Source: Micromonospora sp. WMMA1363
GTDB taxonomy: Bacteria > Actinomycetota > Actinomycetes > Mycobacteriales > Micromonosporaceae
Assembly: GCF_030345795.1 (NCBI RefSeq)
Contig: NZ_JAUALB010000001.1
Coordinates: 5,882,001-5,946,000 of the forward strand
Reading direction: 5' to 3'
DNA: 64,000 nucleotides
In this document: positions 32,847-40,341 of the stretch, in pieces
Numbering within the stretch: the first letter of the stretch is position 1
How the letters are laid out: each line of letters opens with the position of its first letter
The notes under the pieces: generated by a model
Databases searched by the model: none
The model's input: the letters and a program-made list of their open reading frames with translations, nothing else
What the model was told of the DNA's origin: nothing
Translations under genes and position numbers: made by a program

Positions 32847-33515
32847 TCAGCCGCTGGCGGTGGCGAGCTTGACGCTGAAGCCGAGGAAGAGGGCGCCGAC
32901 GCCGGTGGTCGCGCCCGCGGCGAGGCGGCGGCGCTGGCGGAACTGGGCGGCCAGGAAGGTGCCGGCGAAGATCAGCGCGGTCAGGTAGAGCGCGCTGGTC
33001 ACCTGCGCGATCAGCCCGAGCAGCAGGAACGACAGCGCCGGCCACCGGTATCCCGGGTCGACGAACTGGATGAAGAACGAGACGAAGAACAGGATCGCCT
33101 TCGGGTTGAGCAGGCTGATCAAAAGCGCCTTGCGGAACGGGCTGCGCATCTCCGCCGGGTCCGCGGCATCGATGAGGCGCGGTGCGGCGGGGTCGTTGCG
33201 CGTCCGCCAGCGCCGCCAGGCCCCGCGCAGCATGTTCAACCCGACATAGCCGAGGTACGCGGCGCCCGCGTACTTGACCAGCAGGAAGAGCGGCGGGTAC
33301 GCCTTCAACAGCGACGCCACCCCGGCGGCGGAGAGGAACATCAGCACACCGTCGCCGAGGAACACTCCAGCCGCCGCCCGGTAGCCCGTCCCCACACCCC
33401 GCCGTGCGGCGGTGGAGAGCACGAAGAGCGAGTTGGGCCCGGGCAGCAGAATGATCGCCACGGTGCCCAACACGTATGTCCAGATGTCGGTGATGCCCAG
33501 CACGCCGGACATCAT
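32847..33515 (-). CDS. LysE/RhtB-family amino acid exporter (LeuE-like)
   Basis: This 222-residue membrane protein has six helices. The family opening LLPGPNSLFVLSTAARRGV and LLISLLNPKAILFFVSFFIQ are clear. The phrases are closest to LeuE (leucine exporter), although substrate cannot be fixed by eye. It starts at ATGATG, overlapping the stop of the upstream fusion gene by four bases, so the two form an operon. Confidence 0.88.
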   Translation of the reverse strand: MMSGVLGITDIWTYVLGTVAIILLPGPNSLFVLSTAARRGVGTGYRAAAGVFLGDGVLMFLSAAGVASLLKAYPPLFLLVKYAGAAYLGYVGLNMLRGAWRRWRTRNDPAAPRLIDAADPAEMRSPFRKALLISLLNPKAILFFVSFFIQFVDPGYRWPALSFLLLGLIAQVTSALYLTALIFAGTFLAAQFRQRRRLAAGATTGVGALFLGFSVKLATASG

Positions 33516-34741
33516 GACGCCGCCGGCGCCGCCCGGCGAAGCATTTCCCGCAGCCTGGCCTGTGCGTTCGGCCACTGATCGACGATCATCGCGTACTGCA
33601 CGGTGTCGCGCCACGAACCGTCCGCGCGCTGGCGGTGCATCCGCAGTGTGCCCTCGCGGGTCGCGCCGAGACGTTCGATGGCCCGCTGCGAGCGCTCGTT
33701 GCGGATGTCGGTGTGCCACACCACCCGGACCGCGCCCAGTGTCTCGAAGGCGCGGGTCAACAGGAGCAGCTTCGCCTCGGTGTTGACGCCGGTGCGCCAC
33801 CACGGCCGGCCGAGCCAGGTGTACCCGATCTTGACCGACCGTCGCTCCGGGTCGACCTCGTAGTACGACGTCGTGCCGACCACCGCTCCCGTCGTCGCGC
33901 AGCGCTGCACCCACGGCACCCGCTCGCCCTGCTCGTGCGCGGTCAGATAGGCGCGCACCACCGACCCCATCTCCCCGGCGTCCGTTGGCTGAGGAGCGCC
34001 CAGGTGCCGCCAGACCTCCGGGTCGGCGGTCGCGGCGTGCAGCTCCCCGGCGTGGGCGAGAGCCAGCGGCTCCAACACCACGTGTTCGCCGCGCAGCACC
34101 ACCGGCTCGTGCCACGTCGACCGCGCCGGTCGCAGGTAGGCCGGCACCGGCGCGGTGACTCCGACGTCCGGCTCGGGCGTGCCGGCGGTCAGCCGCAGCG
34201 GCACCACCCCCGCCCAGTGCGGCAGATCGAGGTCGGTGGGCTCGTCGCGGGACCGGACCGACACCTCGCGTAGCGGCAACGCCAGGACGGCGGTCTCGGC
34301 CAGCTCGCGGCGGGTCGGCGGGCGGCTCTCCGCGCTCCGTCCCTGACCCGCCTTCTCCACCAGCGCGGTCAGCACCCGGGCCTTCTCCTCGGCCGCGGTG
34401 ACCAGGTGGGCGGTGCCGTGCGCCACCACCGACCGGTAGTTGGCGCTGTGGTGGAACTGGGAGCGGCCGTATACCAGGCCGTCGAGCAGCGTCACCGCAA
34501 CGCACGCCGGCAGGCCCTCGCCGCGGGCCGTGAGCAGCGGTCGGCTACCGGTCGAGCCGTGCAGGTAGAGCGTGTCCCCGAGGCGGACGTGCAGGGTCGG
34601 CAGCACCCGTGGCTCCCCGTCGACGACGAAGCCGAGCACGCAGTCGTACGCCTCGTCCAGCACGGTGTGTGCGGCTGCCCGGTCGTAGCTCATCTGGTCC
34701 CGTGAGCGGGTGGCGGTGGTGCGCGGGGTGGGAGCGTACAT
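33512..34741 (-). CDS. fusion of a pyridoxamine-phosphate-oxidase-like domain and a GNAT acetyltransferase
   Basis: This 409-residue protein has two domains. Residues about 15-190 are an FMN-binding split barrel of the NimA/PNPOx-like type (LGFVVDGEPRVLPTLHVRLG, LYLHGSTGSRP, NYRSVVAHGTAHLV). Residues about 215-400 are a RimJ/RimL-type N-acetyltransferase (VVLEPLALAHAGELHAA, KIGYTWLGRPWWRTGVNTEA, IERLGATREGTLRMHR). Both domains are complete. It is divergent from a MocR regulator, whose class often controls vitamin B6 genes. The downstream LysE exporter is translationally coupled. Confidence 0.87.
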   Translation of the reverse strand: MYAPTPRTTATRSRDQMSYDRAAAHTVLDEAYDCVLGFVVDGEPRVLPTLHVRLGDTLYLHGSTGSRPLLTARGEGLPACVAVTLLDGLVYGRSQFHHSANYRSVVAHGTAHLVTAAEEKARVLTALVEKAGQGRSAESRPPTRRELAETAVLALPLREVSVRSRDEPTDLDLPHWAGVVPLRLTAGTPEPDVGVTAPVPAYLRPARSTWHEPVVLRGEHVVLEPLALAHAGELHAATADPEVWRHLGAPQPTDAGEMGSVVRAYLTAHEQGERVPWVQRCATTGAVVGTTSYYEVDPERRSVKIGYTWLGRPWWRTGVNTEAKLLLLTRAFETLGAVRVVWHTDIRNERSQRAIERLGATREGTLRMHRQRADGSWRDTVQYAMIVDQWPNAQARLREMLRRAAPAAS

Positions 34742-34770
34742 GTGACAACCCGCCTTCGTGCTAGTACAAT
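34741..34770 (+). promoter_or_regulatory. candidate leaderless promoter of the MocR gene
   Basis: TGTGAC (34741-34746) and TACAAT (34765-34770) are separated by 18 bases. The GTG start codon at 34780 lies nine bases after the -10 element, so transcription would begin at or next to the start codon. The same short region must also serve the divergent fusion gene. Confidence 0.55.
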
Positions 34771-34779
34771 CCTTCGACC

Positions 34780-36120
34780 GTGGCAGTACGTTATCAGATC
34801 ACCGGCGCCACGGCGGTCGCGATTTCGGCCAGCGTGGAATCCGGCATCCGGTCGGGAGACCTCGCGGCCGGGGCCGTGCTGCCCACGGTCCGGGCGCTCG
34901 CCGCCGAGCTGGCGGTCAGCCCGGCCACCGTCGCCCGGGCGTACCGGGAGCTGCGCCAGCGCGGCCTGGTGGTGACCGCCGGCCGGCACGGCACCCGCGT
35001 CCGGCCCCGCCCTCCGGTGGTCGGCGGCCGGTCGGCCCTGATGCCGGCGCCCGCCCCAGGGGTCCGCGACCTCGCGTCGGGCCAACCCGACCCCCGGCTG
35101 CTGCCGCCGCTCGGCCCGCACCTGGCCGCGCTCGCCGGGCACCTCGGCCCACCCTCCGGATACGTGAGCAGCGCCGTCCTGCCCGCGCTCGCCGAGGCGG
35201 CCCGGGCGCGGCTGACCGCGGACGGCGTGCCGGTCGAGGAGGTCACCGTCACCGGCGGGGCGCTCGACGGCATCGAGCGGCTGCTCGGCGCATACCTGCG
35301 GCCCGGCGACGCCGTCGCCGTGGAGGATCCGGGCTGGGCCAACCTGCTCGATCTGGTTGCCGCGCTCGGGCTGCGGCCGATCGGGGTGCCGGTCGACGAC
35401 GACGGGCCCACCGAGGCAGGTGTCGACGCGGCGCTCGCCCTCGGTGCCCGGGCGCTCGTCGTCACCACCCGCGCGCAGAATCCGACCGGCGCGGCGGTCT
35501 CCGCCCAGCGGGCCGGGCGGCTGCGGGTGCTCCTCGCCGGCCGGTCCGACCTGCTGCTGATCGAGGACGACCACGCCGCCGAGCTGGCCCGTGTCCCGCT
35601 GCACCCGCTCGCCGGCGTGACCCCGAGCTGGGCCTTCGTCCGCTCGGCCAGCAAGCCGTACGGGCCGGACCTACGGCTGGCCGTGCTGGCCGGCGACGAG
35701 GCGACGGTGGCCCGGGTGGCCGGTCGGCTGCGGGCCGGTGCCGGCTGGGTGTCCACCGTGCTGCAACGCCTGGTTCTCGACCTGTGGTCCGACCCGGCGG
35801 TGGCCGCGCTGGTGACCCAGGCCGGCGAGAGTTACGAACGCCGCCGCGCCGGACTGCTCGCCGAGTTGGCGGTTCGGGGCGTGCCGGCCCGAGGCCGCAG
35901 CGGGATCAACATCTGGCTGCCGGTGTCCGACGAGACCAGCGTGGTGACCGCCCTCCGGGACGCGGGTTGGGCGGTCGCACCCGGCGCGCTCCACCGGATC
36001 GGCGCCGAGCCGGCCGTCCGGCTCACCGTCAGCCCGCTCGACGCGGCCGACCTGGCGCCGCTCGCCGACGCCGTCGTCCGGGCTCTCCGCCCGCCCCCTC
36101 CCGCCGTCTTCTCCACGTGA
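34780..36120 (+). CDS. MocR/PdxR-type GntR regulator with aminotransferase-like domain
   Basis: This 446-residue regulator has an N-terminal GntR winged helix (LPTVRALAAELAVSPATVARAYRELRQRGLV, i.e. VSPATVARAYRELRQRG at about 46-62) and a C-terminal fold-type I aminotransferase domain. The PLP lysine is in RSASKPYGPDLRLAV (about residue 291), with the NPTGAAVS loop and the EDDHAAEL aspartate pair upstream. MocR proteins sense PLP or an amino-acid adduct. Its divergent neighbour has a pyridoxamine-oxidase-like domain, so local control of that gene is likely but inferred. Confidence 0.92.
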   Translation: MAVRYQITGATAVAISASVESGIRSGDLAAGAVLPTVRALAAELAVSPATVARAYRELRQRGLVVTAGRHGTRVRPRPPVVGGRSALMPAPAPGVRDLASGQPDPRLLPPLGPHLAALAGHLGPPSGYVSSAVLPALAEAARARLTADGVPVEEVTVTGGALDGIERLLGAYLRPGDAVAVEDPGWANLLDLVAALGLRPIGVPVDDDGPTEAGVDAALALGARALVVTTRAQNPTGAAVSAQRAGRLRVLLAGRSDLLLIEDDHAAELARVPLHPLAGVTPSWAFVRSASKPYGPDLRLAVLAGDEATVARVAGRLRAGAGWVSTVLQRLVLDLWSDPAVAALVTQAGESYERRRAGLLAELAVRGVPARGRSGINIWLPVSDETSVVTALRDAGWAVAPGALHRIGAEPAVRLTVSPLDAADLAPLADAVVRALRPPPPAVFST

Positions 36121-36218
36121 TCCCGACTCACCCGTTGCCGCCCACTCCCCGCCAACCGGGCACGTCCGACCGCCCCGACACGCCGCACGTTCGCGTTCTT
36201 CCGCACCCCGCTCCGCCG

Positions 36219-36306
36219 CCGGCCAAGATCCGCGCCGTCTTGGGGACGAGCGGCCCCAGCCGGGCCGGCGACAACAACGCCCGACAGGTGCGCGGATCTT
36301 GGCCGG
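36219..36306. repeat. 88-bp element with perfect 17-bp terminal inverted repeats (MITE-like)
   Basis: CCGGCCAAGATCCGCGC at 36219-36235 is repeated in exact inverse at 36290-36306. The 54 bases between are GC-rich and non-coding. The core GGCCAAGATCCG recurs once near 62360. The layout fits a small non-autonomous mobile or REP-like element at the start of the accessory region. Confidence 0.6.
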
Positions 36307-36343
36307 TGACTGCGCGACGCGCCGGGTGGGTGGGGCCGCGCAG

Positions 36344-36763
36344 GTGATCCTGAGCGTCGCGGATCTGCTCTGGTTCCGGGACTGGTACGTCCTGGTCGTG
36401 AACGCCGACGGGAACGCCGTCACGTTCGGTCCGTTCGCCAGTGGGGCCGAGGCCACATCTCTCGGCGCCAGGTGGCAGGGCACACTACTCCCGGGCGATC
36501 CCTCGAAGTGGGGGGTCGTGAAGGTCAAGGGGCTCGGCGGCGCCGCCGGGGAACGCTCGGGCGGCGGCTTCGGCTTCTGTAGCAACGAGGGGTGCGGCCA
36601 CCCCGCGTACGCACACAGCATGGCCGGCTCGTCGCGCGGCCACTGCGTCGTCTGCGGGCGACACGGGGCGTGCGGCAAGTACACGCAAGCGAAGGCCAAG
36701 GCGACGAACCTGTGGACTCTGGGCGCTGGTGCGGGGTCGCCCGCGCTGACGCGGAAAGAGTGA
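36344..36763 (+). CDS. uncharacterised small protein with a Cys/His cluster
   Basis: The product is 139 residues if the GTG at 36344 is used, or 154 from 36299. An N-terminal part (WYVLVVNADGNAVTFGPFAS) looks like a small beta/alpha fold. The middle carries FCSNEGCGHPAYAHSM followed by HCVVCGRHGACGKY, which together make a plausible zinc site. I recognise no family. It stands alone and is followed by a strong terminator. Confidence 0.6.
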   Translation: MILSVADLLWFRDWYVLVVNADGNAVTFGPFASGAEATSLGARWQGTLLPGDPSKWGVVKVKGLGGAAGERSGGGFGFCSNEGCGHPAYAHSMAGSSRGHCVVCGRHGACGKYTQAKAKATNLWTLGAGAGSPALTRKE

Positions 36764-36799
36764 AGGCCCGGCTCCCGTGAATGGGGAGCCGGGCCTTTC
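36763..36799 (+). terminator. strong intrinsic terminator
   Basis: A perfect 14-base stem (AAGGCCCGGCTCCC pairing with 36784-36797) encloses a seven-base loop and ends in TTTC. It starts at the stop codon of the Cys/His protein. The stem is symmetrical enough to work on the opposite strand too. Confidence 0.85.
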
Positions 36800-36871
36800 G
36801 TGCTCGCCGCTGGGCGAACGCCAATCGGCCACCCCGGCCAGGGGTGGCCACTACTCAGCGGGAGGCAAGCG

Positions 36872-37063
36872 TCAGCTAGTCGACTTGGCGAAGCCGACGA
36901 ACGCCCGCCACGCCGTCGGGCCGAACACCAGCGCCGGCCCGGTCCGGTCCTTCGAGTCCCGGACACCCACCACACCAGGCAGGTTGTCGGCAACCTCGAC
37001 GCAGTTGCCGCCGCTTGTGCCGCTACGGGTGGACTTCCTCCACTGCGCGCCAGTTAGGTCCAT
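36872..37063 (-). CDS. DUF397 protein
   Basis: This 63-residue protein begins MDLTGAQWRKSTRSG and has the family core NCVEVADNLPGVVGVRDSKD and the closing phrase WRAFVGFAK. DUF397 proteins are small actinobacterial partners of DUF5753 (Scr1-type) regulators with roles in development or toxin-antitoxin-like control. Its start overlaps the stop of the upstream regulator fragment by ten bases. Confidence 0.9.
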   Translation of the reverse strand: MDLTGAQWRKSTRSGTSGGNCVEVADNLPGVVGVRDSKDRTGPALVFGPTAWRAFVGFAKSTS

Positions 37064-37793
37064 TTGTTTGCTACTTCCTTTATCAACTCGAGGGACTGTC
37101 GCCGCGATAGCGCCTCGTTGCGGACGCTCTCCCACCGGTCGAAGAGTGTATCTAGGTCCGCCAGGCGGTTTACAACGTCGCCTCCGAGTTGGTTCTCCAA
37201 GTGCCCCACCCAACTGCCGTCTGGCATGCGGGCCAGCGACAGGGGACCGGACAGGCCAGCGTGAAGACCGACGTCCGTCGGGATGACGTGAACACTGACG
37301 TTCGGTAGATCCGCGCAGGCTACAAGGTGCAGCAACTGCTCGCTCATCAGTTTTTTGGAGCCCTCGCCAGCGCGCCGGATCGCGCCTTCGTCCATGACCA
37401 CGACGACCTGGGGCGGATTCTCGCGTGAGAAGATCGCCTGCCGCTCGATGCGTCCCGCTACGCGGCGGTCCACCTCATCATCCGTCAACTTCGGGTCAAG
37501 CCGCAGCACAGCGCGAGCGTACGCCTCGGTTTGCAACAGCCCGGGGATCAGGTTCGGCTCGAAGTAGCGGAGTTGCGTCGCGGTGCGCTCCGCGTCCAGC
37601 CAAGGCAGGAACCACGACGGTGCGCCCAGCTTCTCCACCATGCGCTCGAACATGCCGCCGTTGCTGAGGCCCCGGTCCGCGCCCCGGATGAAGTCCAGGG
37701 TGAGAGCGCGTGTGCCGCCTTCGACTGCACTTACGTGGGAAGCGCTGAAGCCGGCGGCGCGTCCGAATGCCTCCTGTGTCATGCCGGCCGCTC
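37054..37793 (-). pseudogene. DUF5753 XRE regulator, 5' end removed by the IS3 element
   Basis: The frame reads GMTQEAFGRAAGFSASHVSAVE (helix-turn-helix missing its first part), then the DUF5753 body (YFEPNLIPGLLQTEAYARAV, RIERQAIF, VSVHVIPTDVGLHAGLSGP). About the first 20 residues expected in the family are gone and the IS3 end lies immediately upstream. The ATG at 37780-37782 could still start a 242-residue product, but that would lack a complete DNA-binding motif and its own promoter. Confidence 0.8.
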
Positions 37794-37823
37794 TGTCAAG
37801 CCCCGGGTTTGGTGGAGAGTTGG

Positions 37824-38744
37824 TTAGCTGGTTTCCAGGGGTGCGGTGACCGGGTGGGTCATCGCGTGTAGGGCCTCGTGTTCGGCGGGTGGGGTGTGTC
37901 CGAGTTCGCCGTGCAGCCGGCGGTTGTTGTACCAGTCGATGTACTCGACGGTGGCCATCTCCAGGTCGTCGAGCCCGCGCCACGGACCTCGGTTGCGGAC
38001 GAGTTCGGCCTTGTACAGGGAGTTGAACGCCTCGGCCATCGCGTTGTCGTACGAGTCGCCCTTGGACCCGACCGAGGCGACGGCGCCGGCCTCGGCGAGT
38101 CGTTGGCTGTAGCGAATCGCTCGATACTGGACTCCCCGGTCCGAGTGATGCACAAGTCCGCCCAGTTCAGCGCCCTGATGCTCGCGCCGCCAGATCGCCA
38201 TCTTCAACGCGTCCAACGCGAGGTCGGTGTAGAGCGACGTGGATACCTGCCAGCCGACGATCATGCGCGAGTACACGTCGAGGACGAACGCGGCGTACGC
38301 CCAGCCCACGGCCGTGCGCACGTAGGTCAGGTCGGCGACCCACAGCTGGTTCGGCCGCACGGCGGTGAAGTCGCGTTTGACCAGGTCACGAGGCCGACCG
38401 GTCTCGGCTGCGGGCCGGGTCGTGCGCGGCGACTTGTCACGCAGCAACCCGCGCAGCCCGGCGGCGCGCATCAGCCGCTCGACCGTGCACCGGGCCACCT
38501 CGACGCCCTGGCGGTGCAGCTCGTGCCAGATCTTGCGGGCGCCGTAGACGCCGTAGTTCTCGGCGTGGATCCGCTTGATCAGCGCGGTCAGTTCCTCGTC
38601 GCGCCGGCAACGGGCGCTGACCGGGCGGGTCTTGGTGGCGTAGTAGGTCGACGGTGCGATCTGTGCCGGCGTGTCTTCCAACACCCGCAAGACCGACTGG
38701 ACACCGTGCTGTTCCTGCTGCGAGTCGACGAACGCGACCCTCAT
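37824..38744 (-). CDS. IS3-family transposase OrfB (integrase catalytic part)
   Basis: This 306-residue protein has an N-terminal HTH_21 region (YGVYGARKIWHELHRQG) and an rve integrase core with the DDE set: Asp in WVADLTYVRT, Asp in LVHHSDRGVQY and Glu in NAMAEAFNSLYKAE. Its start overlaps the end of orfA by four bases (ATGA). In this family OrfA and OrfB are normally joined by a -1 frameshift. Confidence 0.94.
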   Translation of the reverse strand: MRVAFVDSQQEQHGVQSVLRVLEDTPAQIAPSTYYATKTRPVSARCRRDEELTALIKRIHAENYGVYGARKIWHELHRQGVEVARCTVERLMRAAGLRGLLRDKSPRTTRPAAETGRPRDLVKRDFTAVRPNQLWVADLTYVRTAVGWAYAAFVLDVYSRMIVGWQVSTSLYTDLALDALKMAIWRREHQGAELGGLVHHSDRGVQYRAIRYSQRLAEAGAVASVGSKGDSYDNAMAEAFNSLYKAELVRNRGPWRGLDDLEMATVEYIDWYNNRRLHGELGHTPPAEHEALHAMTHPVTAPLETS

Positions 38745-39058
38745 CGCGACGGCCGGTCCAGCTCGGCCGCGAAGAAAGACGCCGCGGACTTCAGGATCTG
38801 GTTCGCCCGCCGCAGCTCACGATTCTCCCGTTCGAGGGCCGCGATGCGTTCGGCATCGCTGCTGGTCGCGCCCGGCCGCTCACCGGCGTCGGTCTCGGCC
38901 TTCTTCACCCACGTCCGCAACGCCTCTGGGTGGACTCCGAGCTGGTCGGCGATCCGCCGGACCGCGCCGACCGCGCCGGCCGGATCCCGACGGGCCTCAA
39001 GGACCAACCGGGTCGCACGCTCACGCAGCTCGTCGGGGTACTTCTTCGGTGCGGGCAT
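38741..39058 (-). CDS. IS3-family transposase OrfA
   Basis: The product is 105 residues from the ATG at 39058, which has GGAGGAAC at good spacing; an ATG at 39091 is the longer option. It shows the family opening MPAPKKYPDELRERATRLVLE, i.e. KKYPDELRERATRLV, a helix-turn-helix (RRIADQLGVHPEALRTWVKK) and a leucine-zipper-like end (LERENRELRRANQIL). Confidence 0.93.
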   Translation of the reverse strand: MPAPKKYPDELRERATRLVLEARRDPAGAVGAVRRIADQLGVHPEALRTWVKKAETDAGERPGATSSDAERIAALERENRELRRANQILKSAASFFAAELDRPSR

Positions 39059-39109
39059 CGCTGGTGTTCCTCCAGGTTTCGATGTCTCCATCTAACCCGG
39101 GGCGCAACA

Positions 39110-39709
39110 GGGGATCCGGACGGCACCGCGTTCTACGCGGCGGCGGAGGTGGCCGCGGGGCCGTGGCTGGCCGTGCTGTGCGCGGTCGCGACCGCGATCG
39201 CGTGGGGGCTGCCGGACTCGATGGTGGCGCAGGTGGCCATTTCCCGGCTGCTGTACGCGATGGCACGCGACCGGCAGTTGCCCGCCTTCCTGGCGCGGGT
39301 ATCCCGCAAACATGCCGTGCCGACCAACGCGATCCTGCTCGTCGCCGCCGTGTCACTGACACTCGGGCTCTACATGCACCACCGCGACGACGGCATCGAA
39401 CTGCTCGCCAGTCTGATCAACTTCGGGGCGCTGGTCGCGTTCGGCGCCCTGCATGTGTCGGTGGTGGTCCACTACATCATCCGCGTGCGCAGCGGCAACC
39501 TGCTCGCGCACCTGCTGATGCCCGTGTGCGGCGTGACCATCATCGGCCTGGTCGTCTGGCACGCGAACGTGGCCGCCCAGCGCCTCGGCTTCGTCTGGCT
39601 CGGTCTCGGGGTCCTCGTCCTGATCGGCCTGTACGCGGCCGGGCGCCGCCCGACGCTGCCCACCACCATCGCCGCACCGCGCACCGAGCGCATCCGCGAA
39701 GGAGTGTGA
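39110..39709 (+). pseudogene. amino acid/amide permease (APC family), 3' part only
   Basis: The frame is open from the IS3 end to a stop at 39709 and encodes the last five or so helices of an APC-superfamily permease (AFYAAAEVAAGPW, SRLLYAMARDRQLPAFLARV, the loop KHAVPTNAIL). The N-terminal half and promoter are missing. The neighbour is an acetamidase/formamidase, so the pair once imported and hydrolysed an amide. Confidence 0.8.
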
Positions 39710-39711
39710 CC

Positions 39712-40341
39712 GTGACCACCCAGCTGTATCTCCCGACCCCCGACGAGGTGGCGTACACGTTCGGCGCCCGCATGCCGGTCGTCCACCTCAAACCCGGTGA
39801 CGTGCTGACCACACGCACGCAGGACTGTTTCGGCGGCCGCGTCCGCGGCGTGGAGGACCTGCCGTCCCGGGTGTGCGAGTTGCCGTACCTGAACCCGGTG
39901 ACCGGTCCGTTCTTCGTTGAGGATGCCGACCCCGGTGACACCCTGGCCGTGCACTTCCTGTCCATGGAGCCCGCCGCGATCGGGGTGTCCAGCACGTTCC
40001 CGCACTTCGGGGCGCTGACCGGCACCCACACGACGGCGATGTTGCAGCCGCCGCTGGAGGAGCGGGTGTGGCTGTACGACATCGACACCACGGCCGGGGT
40101 GGTGCGCTACCGCCCCCGCACCGGCGGCTACACCGTGGACCTGCCGCTGGACCCGATGCTCGGGACCGTGGGCGTCGCCCCCGCCGGTTTCGAGGCCCGC
40201 TCCACCATCGTCCCCGACACGCATGGCGGGAACCTCGACACCCCCGAGCTACGTCCCGGTGTCACCCTCTACCTGCCGGTCTACCGCCACGGCGCGCTAC
40301 TCGCCCTCGGCGACGGACACGCCCGCCGAGCCTGTCCGATT
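39712..40341 (+). pseudogene. acetamidase/formamidase, 3' end cut by an IS256 element
   Basis: It starts at a GTG two bases after the permease stop. About 210 residues of an FmdA/AmdA-type hydrolase remain (PVVHLKPGDVLTTRTQDCFGG, YLNPVTGPFFVEDADPGDTL, IVPDTHGGNLDTPELRPG, LGDGHA). The conserved continuation after GDGHA is lost, and the frame runs into IS256-end sequence and stops at 40368. Confidence 0.82.

Larger units (their letters stand above)
37794..39109 (-). mobile_element. IS3-family insertion sequence, 1316 bp
   Basis: The ends are TGTCAAGCCCCGGGTTTGG at 37794 and, on the other strand, TGTTGCGCCCCGGGTTAGA ending at 39109, an imperfect inverted repeat of about 26 bases. It carries orfA and orfB in the usual overlapping order. 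The two flanks show no short direct repeat and belong to unrelated genes, so one side has been deleted or exchanged after insertion. Confidence 0.88.

Noticed and set aside
36121..36400. tRNA gene or attachment site marking the start of an integrative element
   Set aside because: I looked for a tRNA-like cloverleaf and for an integrase near the transition to accessory sequence and found neither in this window.
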